A DNA stretch of 64,000 nt from Forficula auricularia (GCA_024734495.1 JALMQS010000187.1:14217173-14281172); one strand, 5' to 3'; shown: positions 48,462 through 49,653, counted from the stretch's first letter. Numbers and translations are program-made. The notes: generated by a model from the letters alone, not told the origin.

Positions 48462-49643
48462 CACGAAGTTTTCCCTGGAGAGAGACGGACTGCTGGACCT
48501 TTTAATTGAAGGTAATGGAAGGCACAGGAGTACTGGGAAAAGAAAAAATTCAAATATGGTGTATTTTTTTTTTATGAATATGATGAGAGAAGGAGCCTCC
48601 ATCGTGAAAAGAAGAAGAGGGAATTTTATGGGCTGGGCAGGGGTCGAAGGCATCTGTGGATACGGGTCTTAAACAGCTGAAGGTTATAAGTCGCCGGGTG
48701 CGAGTTCCAGTCTTTGGAGGTCATAGGGATAAAAGAGTTGGCGAAAGCGCTTGTTCGATTTTTATCCAATTTGACAGCGAAGGGGTGCTGAGCGTTCGAA
48801 AACCGCGTGTTTCTCGTAAAGAGGGCTTTAGGGGGGATAATTGATTTCAACTCGACTTAACAGACACCATGATAGTATCTATAGTACAGGGAAAGGGCAC
48901 AAACGGTTCTTCCGTGAGCCAGGGAGTAGAGTGAGTTAGCCAGGGCCGGGTCTCCTATTGGATTCCTTCCTTCTTTCCCTTCAAACCGACGTTTCGAAGG
49001 ATTCTTCCCTCCTTCTTCAGGGTTTTAAGAATAATTAAGAAAAAGAAGAAAAAAAATTGTTTTTCTATGCTTATGCTAAGGAAGAAAAAAGTTTTAAACA
49101 CTGCTGTGGAGAGAGGAAGGAACCATTTTATTTGTTTCCTTCATTGACCCCTTGAAACCCTGAAGAAGGAGGGAATAATCCTCCGAAACGTCGGTTTGAA
49201 GGGAAAGGAGGAAGAAATCCAATAAATTACACCTTATTTGGATATGTATTAATTTTTTCTTTCCTCACTACTCCTGGGGTGCCTTCCATTACTTTCAATT
49301 AATATGTATATATTTATATATATATATATATTATCAAAAGTTTTGTGATTTCTTGTCTGCTTATATTGAATTACATTTTGAGAAATAAACAATCACAAGT
49401 AAAGTTTTATTTTATTCGTTGGGTAAATTGAAGACCAAGAAAACTATAATAATATAGTATAATAAGAAACAATTGATTAATTGATTAAAATGTATTATTT
49501 ATTTAAAAATTAAGGATTATTAATGTAATAAAATAAATATTGCTATCAAGTAACCTTACCTGGAATTTTTCAAAATTTTCTCTTTCAAGCTCTAAGCTAG
49601 TTTTTCGCGGCTGCAAAACCCGCGGAAGCGATAATGAAGCCAT
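856..49643 (-). CDS. Hip1: HIP1/HIP1R (Sla2) family clathrin adaptor, 5' part, 11 exons, runs off left edge
   Basis: Endocytic adaptor that links phosphoinositide membranes, clathrin and F-actin at coated pits. CDS joins 49560-49643, 18419-18482, 13394-13593, 13124-13281, 7853-7914, 7643-7783, 5202-5335, 4699-4865, 2758-2896, 1023-1101 and 856-944, all minus; the phases fit exactly and give 439 codons without a stop. Residues ~28-280 form the ANTH domain. They include SISKAIN and VKEKHVR, which satisfy the ANTH lipid-binding spacing K-x9-K-x-K-H (K34 to H47), then GTFHEKGGQTFW, WKFCHVLHKVLREGHP, NPRFPGNLQ, VEMFDY, GQCRLAPLI and GHRDRF, all family signatures. Residues ~282-335 are acidic, with DLVDV at the place of the clathrin box (LMDMD in human HIP1). 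Residues ~337-439 are charged heptad-like coiled coil. Vertebrate HIP1 is about 1,000 residues, so the rest of the coil and the THATCH/I-LWEQ actin-binding domain lie outside the window. All introns are GT-AG. Identity is firm; whether one or two paralogues exist cannot be told here. Confidence 0.95.
1023..1101 (-). CDS. Hip1: Hip1 exon 10 (coiled coil)
   Basis: 79 nt, acceptor TTTTTAG|GATCAC. Codes DHELIQERQIKADLLLQTD to QEKE plus one base. The donor GTGGGT is the only one that keeps frame with exon 11; the nearby GTAGAT donor would give a stop. Intron 10 is 78 nt. Confidence 0.85.
1431..1608. mobile_element. Foldback element, family with TTCTGCTGGAATTATAAA arms, collapsed copy
   Basis: Arms at ~1485-1540 and ~1545-1602 share a terminal block (GGAGACAATAAAAGAG, TTCTGCTGGAATTATAAA). 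Related to the copies at 16527 and 38980, but the centre is lost: only the 3' half of the ribozyme-like motif (CGAAACTATAGTCTCG, minus strand, 1522-1537) remains. Confidence 0.7.
1679..1949. repeat. Palindrome built from a tRNA-like (SINE) unit
   Basis: Arms 1679-1777 and 1851-1949 are near-perfect inverted copies. Read on the plus strand, the second part contains a B-box-like GGTTCGACTCC (~1858) and an A-box-like TAGTTGCCCGG (~1831), so it looks like a tRNA-derived SINE head duplicated in opposite orientation. Confidence 0.6.
2019..2468. mobile_element. hAT-type MITE
   Basis: 450 bp with terminal inverted repeats CAGGGGTCGGCAACC (2019) and GATTGCCGACGCCTG (ends 2468). Flanked by an 8-bp target duplication, GTCTAGAG (2011-2018) and GTCTAGGG (2469-2476), one mismatch. 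CAGGGGTCGGCAACC ends and 8-bp duplications are typical of hAT elements. No transposase frame. Confidence 0.85.
2758..2896 (-). CDS. Hip1: Hip1 exon 9 (coiled-coil start)
   Basis: 139 nt, acceptor TTTTTACAG|GGATAA, donor CAAAAA|GTAAAT. Codes RDNLIDHLQREIIRIKTEF and RIELLTNRIAELEAQVSQK. Heptad-like spacing of Leu and Ile marks the start of the coiled coil that in this family dimerises and binds clathrin light chain. Confidence 0.9.
2999..3470. repeat. Palindromic repeat family B with tRNA-like half, copy 1
   Basis: Inverted arms at ~2999-3090 and ~3368-3470 (TTATGGATAATTTTTAT and its complement; TTAGAATTTCTAG and its complement). An internal GGGTTCAAAACCCG (~3326) is B-box-like. Related sequence occurs at 5480-5820 and 54772-54880. 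Confidence 0.6.
4050..4615. repeat. Dispersed repeat C, inverted relative to 50030-50430
   Basis: TAATGACTTATATTC, AAATCGTCTTCAAATTTTAACAG and the block around 4070-4135 reappear reverse-complemented at 50030-50430. A short triplication of AAGGAGGTT occurs at 4052-4078. Lies in intron 8. No coding capacity. Confidence 0.65.
4699..4865 (-). CDS. Hip1: Hip1 exon 8 (post-ANTH linker, clathrin-box region)
   Basis: 167 nt, acceptor TTTTTAG|AATCC, donor GAAAG|GTAATT. Codes NPPNFLEQSDLGSYATPVVI and then an acidic stretch with TGDLVDVGTTSPDLL. NPPNFL and PVVI are family landmarks. DLVDV sits where the clathrin heavy-chain box (L-[ML]-D-[ML]-[DE]) occurs; the match is approximate. Confidence 0.92.
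5202..5335 (-). CDS. Hip1: Hip1 exon 7 (end of ANTH)
   Basis: 134 nt, acceptor TTTTTAG|GTTTA, donor CCAGAG|GTAAGA. Codes LPPDTLIGHRDRFLKQF and MQYFKTLVTPPILPE, the last helices of the ANTH domain. Confidence 0.94.
5480..5820. repeat. Palindromic repeat family B, copy 2
   Basis: Same layout as 2999-3470: left and right arms around GAGATGTTATG and CATAACACCTC, with GGGTTCACTTTC on the minus strand as a B-box-like core. Lies in intron 6. Confidence 0.55.
5900..6480. repeat. Dispersed repeat D, inverted relative to 41460-41800
   Basis: Contains repeated units with AAGTCGATTCTTCCATG, TCTTTAGCAATGGTTAC, TTGAAACGTCAAAAATGC and ATTAGATGAGAATCG. The same units recur in tandem at 41460-41710, and TATTCCTTTATTATTAATC (6090) is inverted at ~41757. 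Probably one transposon family; class unknown. Confidence 0.6.
6886..7110 (+). repeat. Tandem repeat, about 4 degenerate copies of a 40-65 bp unit
   Basis: The unit reads TGTATGTTTATATTATGATT then AACGTATCACCTTATATTTT, ending in a short A-rich stretch. An (AAAAT)-like tail follows at ~7166-7185, so this could be the 3' end of a non-LTR element. Intron 6 of Hip1. Confidence 0.6.
7200..7570. repeat. GC-richer repeat-like insert in intron 6
   Basis: About 300 bp markedly richer in GC than its surroundings, with GAACGATCGAATCCC and GGTCGGCCCGCC. It has no open frame and matches no host exon. Likely an old SINE or transposon fragment; class not recognised. Confidence 0.35.
7643..7783 (-). CDS. 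Hip1: Hip1 exon 6 (ANTH)
   Basis: 141 nt, acceptor TTTTATAG|TATTC, donor GCTA|GTAAGT. Codes VFGSLDMSRSNSMT, GQCRLAPLIPCI and SSQLYDFCVKILFKLHA, which match the family exactly where expected. Exons 5 and 7 would also splice in phase without it, so skipping would keep frame but remove 47 residues of the ANTH fold. Confidence 0.93.
7853..7914 (-). CDS. Hip1: Hip1 exon 5 (ANTH)
   Basis: 62 nt, acceptor TTTCAG|TTTTC, donor GCGG|GTAAAT. Codes FQLSVEMFDYMDVILNLQTA. Intron 4 upstream (7915-13123) holds the Penelope-like pair and the mariner remnant. Confidence 0.93.
7931..7946. repeat. Target-site duplication, left copy
   Basis: 16 bp, AGAAATATTAATATTT, identical to 11703-11718. Brackets the Penelope-like pair. 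Confidence 0.75.
8038..8077 (-). ncRNA. Hammerhead-like motif, PLE minus arm (core damaged)
   Basis: Mirror of 11592-11631: CUGAAGA box, GUUGC/GCAAC stem II, GCCA/UGGC stem I. The invariant GAA after stem II reads GAG here, so self-cleavage would be expected to be lost. Confidence 0.6.
8576..9954 (-). pseudogene. Penelope-like RT + GIY-YIG endonuclease, minus arm, frameshifted
   Basis: Reading leftward: RT motif A (SLDVVSLFTNIP), motif B (SSMGNPSSPIMANIV), catalytic YVDD in motif C (KIYVDDTLIAVPK), then a linker, then the GIY-YIG domain (VIYRIPCECSACYIGQTKQK) with the Cys pair and downstream His typical of PLE nucleases. The first frame ends at 9163 because an A tract (9166-9171) has six bases where the plus arm has seven; the second frame (8576-9028) is open to the natural stop. 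Full PLE proteins are ~600-800 residues; the N-terminus is missing at 9954. Confidence 0.9.
9955..11087 (+). pseudogene. Penelope-like RT + GIY-YIG endonuclease, plus arm, frameshifted
   Basis: Same protein as the minus arm, starting later (the first in-frame Met at 9970 is accidental). RT motifs B and C with YVDD are intact. The frame ends at 10764 because an A tract (10753-10759) has seven bases against eight in the minus arm; the GIY-YIG frame resumes at 10761-11087. The two arms are broken at different homopolymers, so neither encodes a full product. Confidence 0.9.
11592..11631 (+). ncRNA. Hammerhead-like ribozyme motif, PLE plus arm
   Basis: Stem I GCCA (11592-11595) pairs with UGGC (11628-11631). 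Core box CUGAAGA (11596-11602) is followed by one extra A, then stem II GUUGC/GCAAC around AAAAUA, GAA (11620-11622), self-complementary ACGU as a minimal stem III, and A at the cleavage position (11627). Such tiny stem III hammerheads are known from Penelope-like terminal repeats, where dimers are thought to be active. The extra A deviates from the textbook core. Confidence 0.65.
11703..11718. repeat. Target-site duplication, right copy
   Basis: AGAAATATTAATATTT, identical to 7931-7946. Confidence 0.75.
11907..12392 (+). pseudogene. mariner transposase, C-terminal two-thirds, decayed
   Basis: Conceptual reading gives VLLTVFSDYLGIM, LRRLREAHRRKRSDLWKG, HHDNAPTH, REFLAKNST, PYFPDLAP, FFLFPKIKKRMKRKRF and SLEELNELPKS. 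These are the catalytic-domain motifs of mariner (DD34D) transposases, where HHDNAPAH and PYSPDLAPCDFF hold the second and third aspartates. The third Asp position is now a stop, there are several other stops, and the end (YEDWNKRWHKYI) lies in another frame. Sits in Hip1 intron 4 beside the PLE. Terminal repeats were not found. Confidence 0.88.
12720..12980. repeat. GC-rich repeat fragment
   Basis: Contains GCATAGCCCCCGC at ~12810 and its inverse GCGGGGGCTATGC at ~12962, so the piece has inverted ends about 160 bp apart, with runs such as GGGTCCCGGACCCGG between. Looks like a MITE remnant. No frame. Confidence 0.45.
13124..13281 (-). CDS. Hip1: Hip1 exon 4 (ANTH)
   Basis: 158 nt, acceptor AATTTCAG|ATTC, donor AATTA|GTAAGT. 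Codes HLKEGYGKLIHLYTCLL through NPRFPGNLQLSD to GDNDINN, then two bases of a Tyr codon completed by exon 5. The 112-nt intron 3 (13282-13393) separates it from exon 3. Confidence 0.95.
13394..13593 (-). CDS. Hip1: Hip1 exon 3 (ANTH core)
   Basis: 200 nt, acceptor TTTTCAG|CAACT, donor TTTGG|GTTAGT. Codes TTIMGTFHEKGGQTFW through WKFCHVLHKVLREGHP to GKLW. These are the most conserved stretches of the HIP1/Sla2 ANTH domain, and this exon fixed the identity of the gene. Confidence 0.96.
14165..14518. mobile_element. hAT-like MITE
   Basis: Ends CAGCGGTCTTCAAG (14165) and, inverted, CAGAGGTCCTCAAC (ends 14518). Flanking 8-mers ATCTAAGT and ATCAAAGG agree at 6 of 8. CAGNGGTNCTCAA-type termini are typical of hAT. 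No transposase frame. Hip1 intron 2. Confidence 0.6.
15600..16390. repeat. Dispersed repeat E, copy 1 (inverted relative to 38100-38720)
   Basis: CATACGGGGTATGGTAAAGT, CAACAGACATTTTGACAAAA and ATAATTTTTTGATGTTCACT reappear in reverse complement at 38110-38340. A poly-C run (15748-15765) and paragraphs of AAAATTTTAGAATTTTAAA belong to it. The same TTTACTTTACC / GGTAAAGTATTGTAA ends appear at 41155-41190. Class unknown. Confidence 0.55.
16515..16526. repeat. 12-bp target duplication, left
   Basis: TACGCTATTGTT, repeated at 16888-16899. The opposite arm carries a single, uninterrupted copy (~18040), which proves insertion. Confidence 0.85.
16629..16667 (-). ncRNA. Hammerhead-like motif
   Basis: Minus strand: CUGAUGA (16664-16658), one A, stem II GAGGGC-AAA-GCCCUC, GAA, self-complementary ACUAGU as stem III, then C. 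Stem II is a perfect 6 bp. Stem I is weak (about 2 bp), so activity is doubtful. Confidence 0.5.
16795..16830 (+). ncRNA. Hammerhead-like motif, mirror copy, first core base changed
   Basis: Same as the minus-strand copy in the left arm but the box reads GUGAUGA; stem III is ACUAUAGU. Loss of the first C would be expected to impair cleavage. Confidence 0.45.
17380..17640 (+). pseudogene. Helix-turn-helix (DUF4817-like) transposase N-terminus, frameshifted
   Basis: Fragments MGAAIEMNAERFPDGN-type (from ~17409, with MNAERFPDGNTPSQASFY open from 17427) and, in another frame from ~17570, NSSRRLAIHSGMSQTSV. The pair resembles the tandem HTH region that precedes some insect transposases (YGAA-N-A-R-Y--R--P, then SSR-LA---G-S--SV--IL). 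At least one frameshift separates them. It lies in the centre of the 16398-18156 foldback, so it is probably what is left of that family's gene. Confidence 0.6.
17698..17853. mobile_element. Small hairpin element, nested, 13-bp target duplication
   Basis: Almost perfect palindrome (arms ~17733-17792 and ~17793-17853) preceded by a 35-bp tail. Flanked by AATTATTAAGATT at 17685-17697 and 17854-17866. The opposite arm of the host foldback has the undivided site near 17080. Confidence 0.75.
18419..18482 (-). CDS. Hip1: Hip1 exon 2 (ANTH lipid-binding motif)
   Basis: 64 nt between acceptor TTTCAG|GCTG and donor CGCA|GTATCC. It codes 21 residues plus one base (phase 1) and contains KAINSTESPVKEKHVR, the basic phosphoinositide-binding motif of ANTH domains. 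It is too short to be seen as an open frame; it was found by matching the family between exons 1 and 3. Confidence 0.93.
18640..18992. mobile_element. Foldback derivative of an ITm-type (Tc1/mariner-like) transposon, copy 1
   Basis: Inverted arms (~18640-18745, ~18890-18992) with TTTGAATCGGCTATAAAA and AAAATGTCCAA flank a minus-strand transposase remnant (18751-18875): KIEKDDMGDIWFQQDGATCH then TANVTIDLLRTVFGN. WFQQDGATCH-TA carries the second catalytic Asp of this transposase group. The frame then jumps to NDFVFHS and a stop, so most of the catalytic domain is deleted. Confidence 0.75.
19000..19363. mobile_element. Foldback derivative of the same transposon, copy 2
   Basis: Head-to-tail neighbour of copy 1. 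Both arms (~19000-19170 and ~19193-19363) contain the last 23 codons of the same transposase, VDRMGYCQASRGSHLNDVVF then HS and a stop, on the plus strand at 19193-19261 and inverted at ~19101-19168. Thus the element is two transposon 3' ends placed tail-out. Confidence 0.75.
19370..20950. repeat. Repeat-rich stretch without a gene
   Basis: Includes an inverted pair around GCCGCCTTGTCTGTGC (19460) and GCACAGGCAAGGCGGAG (19548); the hairpin TTACCGAGCATCGCTCGGTG (19368); and a copy of the dispersed repeat with CACGATAACTC-AGAA and GTCGTAGAAA (19820-20160; compare 42040). An inverted GACTCGTTCGTTC / GAACGAGTC pair (19686, 20256) may mark element ends. Short frames here look accidental. Confidence 0.5.
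21069..21111 (-). ncRNA. Hammerhead-like motif, family 2 left arm
   Basis: Minus strand: stem I UUUC pairs with GAAA; CUGAAGA (21107-21101); one extra U; stem II GAGC-UUACA-GCUC; GAA; self-complementary (AU)5 as stem III; U at the cleavage position. All core bases except the extra U agree with the hammerhead consensus. Confidence 0.55.
21161..21204 (+). ncRNA. Hammerhead-like motif, family 2 right arm
   Basis: Mirror copy with identical core, stem II and (AU)5 stem III, but two extra bases before CUGAAGA weaken stem I. Confidence 0.5.
21330..25630. other. Gene-free AT-rich stretch
   Basis: No exon or transposon gene recognised. 21970-22380 is a member of the dispersed family with AATCTAATCAGTTCTCC and CAGACAGACATACAG (compare 32880-33290). 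A short (TTAATG)n run lies at ~22916-22946. A pure (TA)n microsatellite fills 24006-24058. Several 60-85 codon frames show no recognisable domain. Confidence 0.5.
24006..24058. repeat. (TA)n microsatellite
   Basis: About 26 uninterrupted TA units. Confidence 0.95.
25633..25645. repeat. Target-site duplication of the Jockey-like LINE, left
   Basis: AATAAAAAAAAGT, identical to 29961-29973. The motif is A-rich, but the shared GT end makes chance less likely. Confidence 0.7.
25792..27044 (+). pseudogene. LINE ORF1 (gag-like, PRE_C2HC-type region and zinc knuckles), one frameshift
   Basis: Nucleic-acid-binding protein that would package the LINE RNA. The true start is ATG 25792 (MNAKKSGLVN). A basic, Ser-rich head is followed by a conserved globular region (PPIIVRGHF to LRGLSSGISVEDIKNEL) typical of Jockey ORF1. 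The frame stops at 26373 in a run of six A (26367-26372), then continues in the next frame through IVQFKDKNNGREIPIFICMF to 27044. The second part has three knuckles: CYRCLGFNHTSRTC and CIRCGSGVHRNLDC (both C-x2-C-x4-H-x4-C) and CANCGGTHWANSIEC. One base change in the A run is the only break seen. Confidence 0.85.
27042..27046 (+). promoter_or_regulatory. UAAUG stop-start junction between LINE ORF1 and ORF2
   Basis: The TAA of ORF1 (27042-27044) and the ATG of ORF2 (27044-27046) share one A. An identical UAAUG overlap is known to couple translation of ORF2 to termination of ORF1 in the silkworm LINE SART1, so the same mechanism is a reasonable inference here. Confidence 0.7.
27044..29671 (+). 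CDS. LINE ORF2: APE endonuclease + reverse transcriptase, intact, 875 aa
   Basis: Enzyme for target-primed reverse transcription. Residues ~1-230 are an APE-type endonuclease: IINWNANGIKNK, AITESRL, GDLNARHEEWG (catalytic Asp/Asn), SVLDLMLVKG and SDHNPVVVEI (terminal SDH). Residues ~440-700 are the reverse transcriptase: KKAPGHDGI, NYRPISLLPVLGKLAERFI, QFGFRKGHSAVHQI, motif A LLDVAKAFDSVFH, motif B AGVPQGALLSPLLYALY and motif C QYADDIAIY with the YADD catalytic pair. The thumb includes SVRYLGATLDRRANW and PVMGYAAPAW. No RNase H domain. No stop or frameshift, so this copy may be recently inserted. The start is set by the UAAUG overlap with ORF1. Confidence 0.93.
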   Translation: MAILKNIKIINWNANGIKNKISELIEFGKRQNAHVIAITESRLNLESKLWLPGYTIFRADNSPPGRGVVLAIHEDFHAEQRALPDLGHLEAIGASIDTPSGKAIIVTVYNSPSRLRPLNISVLSSLMRLGSKVILVGDLNARHEEWGCNRANMNGRRLFDFCLQHNIEIVFPAEPTRYPFTSTAFPSVLDLMLVKGMPGINIFATSFQELDSDHNPVVVEIKQSFISETQKIWDISRANWKEYRRLICEQIDIPNINSTDDLDDATVKLTDAIHNAARLSIPLKRSSFKGDPLPDNIKNIIRQRNQARRAWQRHRLDTSRTEMNRLSAEVKRAVAEWRKNIWIERISSLNVKDCSLWKFARRLRGSKNSIGPIAGPNGLEYSSDRQANILAGIYQEQFTNTEQSEISENSLIYEVAKKLEDQSVAATYPTVKPRDIKAAIKLIKKKKAPGHDGILPIFVHFLPGKAILFLSRIITAIFKLGHFPSTWKCSEIIPVHKPGKDRSQATNYRPISLLPVLGKLAERFILNWLERETSERNLLPDTQFGFRKGHSAVHQIVRVSHFIRGRLNLKKATGMVLLDVAKAFDSVFHLGLVAKLYIFGLPCTLCRVIDNFLKERSFRVRVGRSKSSWYPIRAGVPQGALLSPLLYALYTSDLPKLKFANIAQYADDIAIYYSHQNFKCLKRRIEEETQVVLNYFKDWRLKINPNKSEAILFTRKFKYINTTLDIGGYELKWQPSVRYLGATLDRRANWALHTKLAREKGLLAAKIIWPLIRPGSLLPLNEKLTLYKMLVRPVMGYAAPAWLPFASKTRLDDLERVQSKTLRKMTIPPPGINNHIIRIGLNMTSLKENLENSVKKFENNAKSSLNPLINELYRM
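29853..29886 (+). other. Stem-loop in LINE 3'UTR
   Basis: TTCGA/TCGAA outer stem, a 4-nt internal loop each side, then GAGGC-TTTCGG-GCCTC. 3' stem-loops in LINEs can be recognised by their own reverse transcriptase; that role is inferred. Confidence 0.5.
29961..29973. repeat. Target-site duplication of the Jockey-like LINE, right
   Basis: AATAAAAAAAAGT, follows the A-rich tail. Confidence 0.7.
31585..31715. repeat. Short palindromic repeat, related to 60719-60795
   Basis: Arms 31611-31639 and 31681-31710 (AAAGTAAAGGGAGTGTAG and its complement). Preceded by GGAAAGTGGTGTAGGTTTTA, which recurs at 60719, where a similar AAAGGGTGTGTAG block follows. Confidence 0.6.
32676..32800. repeat. Compound (TCTA)n (TA)n microsatellite
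   Basis: Five TCTA units then about 50 TA units broken by single GG or GA steps. Confidence 0.9.
33940..34980. repeat. Transposon-like stretch with internal inverted repeat
   Basis: Contains CACTCACTTACTCACTCACT (~34305), two near-identical blocks AATGCTNAAATTTNGCATA with GTTTGA-GTACAATTAAAGGG (34368 and 34508), and an inverted pair 34617-34690 / 34845-34925 (TTGGCAAACAGTTTTTATTA and its complement; AACAAAAACAC and its complement). The 93-codon frame at 33942 has no recognisable domain. Class unknown. Confidence 0.5.
35725..36060. mobile_element. Short element with inverted A/T-rich ends
   Basis: Begins TTTATTTATTTCACAAAGTA then GGTATAC and ends GTATACGTTGTGAAATAAAT then AAAATAAA, so the ends are inverted. 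The inside is pyrimidine-rich, without a frame. A polyadenylated LINE 3' end is an alternative reading. Confidence 0.45.
36342..37689. mobile_element. Non-autonomous element with AACCGACTTCAAAAA ends
   Basis: Left end AACCGACTTCAAAAAAGGTG, right end TTTTTTTGAAGTCGGTT inverted. Inside are variant copies of the same phrase (GACCGATTTCGATGATT at 37090, GACCGACTTCCATGATT at 37199, CACCGACTTCAAAAAG at 37542). Ends of this type are familiar from repeats in many insect genomes. The 150-codon frame at 36831 has no recognisable domain. Confidence 0.55.
37800..38100. other. Stretch of higher GC without recognised feature
   Basis: Holds (TGTGCA)-like repeats near 37940 and two overlapping short frames on opposite strands. 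Neither resembles a known protein. Probably repeat-derived. Confidence 0.35.
38100..38770. repeat. Dispersed repeat E, copy 2
   Basis: Inverted relative to 15600-16390 (ACTTTACCATACAGGGTATG; TTTTGTCAAAATGTCTGTTA). Internal duplication of a ~120-bp block (ATTTTGTATACATAATCAGTG at ~38530 and ~38645) with G and C tracts. Confidence 0.55.
38980..39290. mobile_element. Foldback element, same family as 16527-16887
   Basis: Arms with TTCTGCTGGAATTATAAA, AACGAGACTATAG and GAGGGCTTT around a short central palindrome (CAATTGATACACAGGAATTA and its inverse). No target duplication recognised. It carries a hammerhead-like motif in each arm. Confidence 0.75.
39191..39233 (+). ncRNA. Hammerhead-like motif, right arm of 38980 foldback
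   Basis: CUGAUGA (39194-39200), one A, stem II GAGGAC/GCCCUC with one mismatch, GAA (39217-39219), a 10-nt stem III hairpin ACUU-AA-AAGU, then C. Stem I is short. The left-arm copy (minus strand, ~39078-39118) begins UUGAUGA and so lacks the first core C. Confidence 0.5.
39770..41150. other. Gene-free AT-rich stretch
   Basis: No exon recognised. At 40660-40745 a GC-richer block has ACTGGTTCGCCTACCAG and TGTGCCCGGCGAAATTCC, which may be a decayed tRNA-like SINE head. Confidence 0.4.
41155..41830. repeat. Dispersed repeat with internal ~130-bp tandem units (family D)
   Basis: Units at ~41466, ~41590 and (partial) ~41700 share GATTTTAAGTCGATTCTTCC, TTCAGNGATGGTTACCA, GAAACGTCAAAAAT and AGATGAGAATCGATC. 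An inverted relative lies at 5900-6480. Contains (GGAT)4 at ~41375. Frames here are accidental. Confidence 0.6.
41850..42480. repeat. Dispersed repeat F (AGCGTACCGAGTCTTGAAAA family)
   Basis: AGAGAGCGTACCGAGTCTTG at 41866 and GCGTACCATCTTGAAAC at 42354, with CACGATAACTCGAGAA inside. Related openings occur at 21985, 32955, 53290, 54970 and 62880 (GTACCAAG-TTTGAAAA variants). Class unknown; a G tract lies at 42198-42210. Confidence 0.5.
42613..42838 (+). mobile_element. tRNA-derived SINE with RTE-like tail
   Basis: The head has an A-box-like GATTAGCCGAGAGCTTA (42624), then CCTTCTAAGCAGGAGTCCCG and a B box GGTTCGAGTCCGAG (42671), like a tRNA gene. The body ends GGAAGAGGCCTATATTCAGG then AGTGGATTG and GACAGGCTGATGATGAATT; this GGCCTA-CAG-AGTGG-GGCTGATGATGA tail is the familiar 3' end of insect RTE-type LINEs. 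Pol III internal promoter and LINE-borrowed tail are as expected for a SINE. Confidence 0.8.
43440..43560 (+). repeat. Direct repeat, two copies of ~58 bp
   Basis: AGTGGTTTAGACTTTTTAAT through AAGATTTTTTATGTTAGAAA occurs at ~43427-43485 and again at ~43486-43545, adjacent. Confidence 0.8.
43780..44010. mobile_element. Foldback family 2, decayed copy
   Basis: Arms with CTAGGTCACTTCTTTCACG and its inverse, ATAAAAGAGGTAAATT and its inverse. The centre (43867-43910) keeps CCTGAATGGG, GATAGCC, AGAAATATATATATTGAAAA, a damaged version of the hammerhead-like motif of 21161-21204. Confidence 0.65.
44050..45650. other. Gene-free AT-rich stretch
   Basis: No exon or transposon gene recognised. A diverged direct repeat: TCATTGGCCTAATTACAAAA (44100) and ATCATCGGCCTAACTACAAA (44622), each followed by AACATGAAAAAG and GTTAACAGA-CCAGTTTTAT. 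Confidence 0.45.
45698..45907 (+). pseudogene. Penelope-like GIY-YIG endonuclease fragment, diverged family
   Basis: The 69-codon frame holds LVYKIDSLDCDESYIGQTKQ then YLKSKIYEHK: the GIY-YIG core (VYKI then YIGQT), the Cys of the PLE zinc site, and the downstream EHK. Similar to but clearly different from the PLE at 7947-11702. No RT upstream, so it is a short remnant. Confidence 0.75.
46400..47320. mobile_element. Composite foldback with hAT-like termini
   Basis: Outer inverted arms ~46400-46545 and ~47090-47270 (AATTTCAGTGGTTCC at 46443 and its inverse at 47212). Inner inverted arms ~46553-46590 and ~46770-46800 carry TTGAGAATCACTGGATAGG. CAGTGATTCTCAA and CAGTGGTTCC are hAT-style ends. 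A further AAAAAGTTTGAGACCCACTC at ~47306 looks like another hAT right end. Order of events unclear. Confidence 0.5.
47330..48240. other. Gene-free stretch
   Basis: No exon recognised. At 48219-48255 TTGATGAAAGGCCGAAATGTC resembles a hammerhead core with a collapsed stem II; too damaged to call. Confidence 0.35.
48408..48459. repeat. (TA)n microsatellite
   Basis: About 25 TA units. It encodes the Tyr-Ile runs seen in overlapping open frames, which are therefore not genes. Confidence 0.95.
48626..48850 (-). pseudogene. LINE reverse transcriptase C-terminal tail fragment
   Basis: The minus-strand frame contains RNTRFSNAQHPFAVKLDKNR, ANSFIPMTSKDWNSHPATYN and LQLFKTRIHRCLRP. The FIPRT--WN-LP ... 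FK-R--R-L pattern is the usual extreme C-terminus of RTE/CR1-like LINE proteins. Only this tail remains. Confidence 0.65.
48983..49025 (-). ncRNA. Hammerhead-like ribozyme motif, left arm
   Basis: Minus strand: stem I AAACC/GGUUU (5 bp), CUGAAGA (49020-49014), one extra A, stem II GGAGG/CCUUC with one G-U pair, GAA, ACGU, then C at the cleavage position. A base change in stem II relative to the mirror copy keeps pairing through G-U. Confidence 0.65.
49155..49197 (+). ncRNA. Hammerhead-like ribozyme motif, right arm
   Basis: Stem I AAACC (49155-49159) pairs with GGUUU (49193-49197); CUGAAGA 49160-49166; extra A 49167; stem II GGAGG/CCUCC with loop 49173-49179; GAA 49185-49187; ACGU 49188-49191; C 49192. 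All three stems are complete, giving GUC at the predicted cleavage site. Confidence 0.7.
49560..49643 (-). CDS. Hip1: Hip1 coding exon 1 (start codon)
   Basis: Encodes residues 1-28, beginning MASLSLPRVLQPRK. The ATG has a strong context (G at -3 and G at +4). The donor CAG|GTAAGG ends the exon in phase 0. A PRVL-type N-terminus just before the ANTH domain is normal for the family, which supports this start. The 5'UTR just upstream contains two short upstream ATGs (reported separately). The intron that follows is ~31 kb. Confidence 0.92.
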
Positions 49644-49653
49644 GGCAGAAAAA

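Larger units (their letters stand above)
48503..49301. mobile_element. Foldback element with strong hammerhead-like arms, interrupted by a LINE tail
   Basis: Left arm starts AATTGAAGGTAATGGAAGGC (48503) and right arm ends with its inverse (~49301). Inner arms ~48960-49030 and ~49145-49215 are inverted copies around TTCAAACCGACGTTTCGAAG. The left arm is interrupted at ~48560-48950 by a LINE fragment. Each inner arm holds a hammerhead-like motif. No PLE protein is encoded, so this looks non-autonomous. Confidence 0.7.
18483..49559 (-). other. Hip1 intron 1 (~31 kb)
   Basis: Donor GTAAGG at 49559, acceptor TTTCAG at 18483. It holds most of the repeats of the window, including the Jockey-like LINE, the SINE at 42.6 kb and several foldbacks. 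No internal exon of another gene was recognised on either strand. Confidence 0.85.

Noticed and set aside
48243..48653. Three overlapping frames with Tyr-Ile runs
   Set aside because: The runs are translations of a (TA)n microsatellite.
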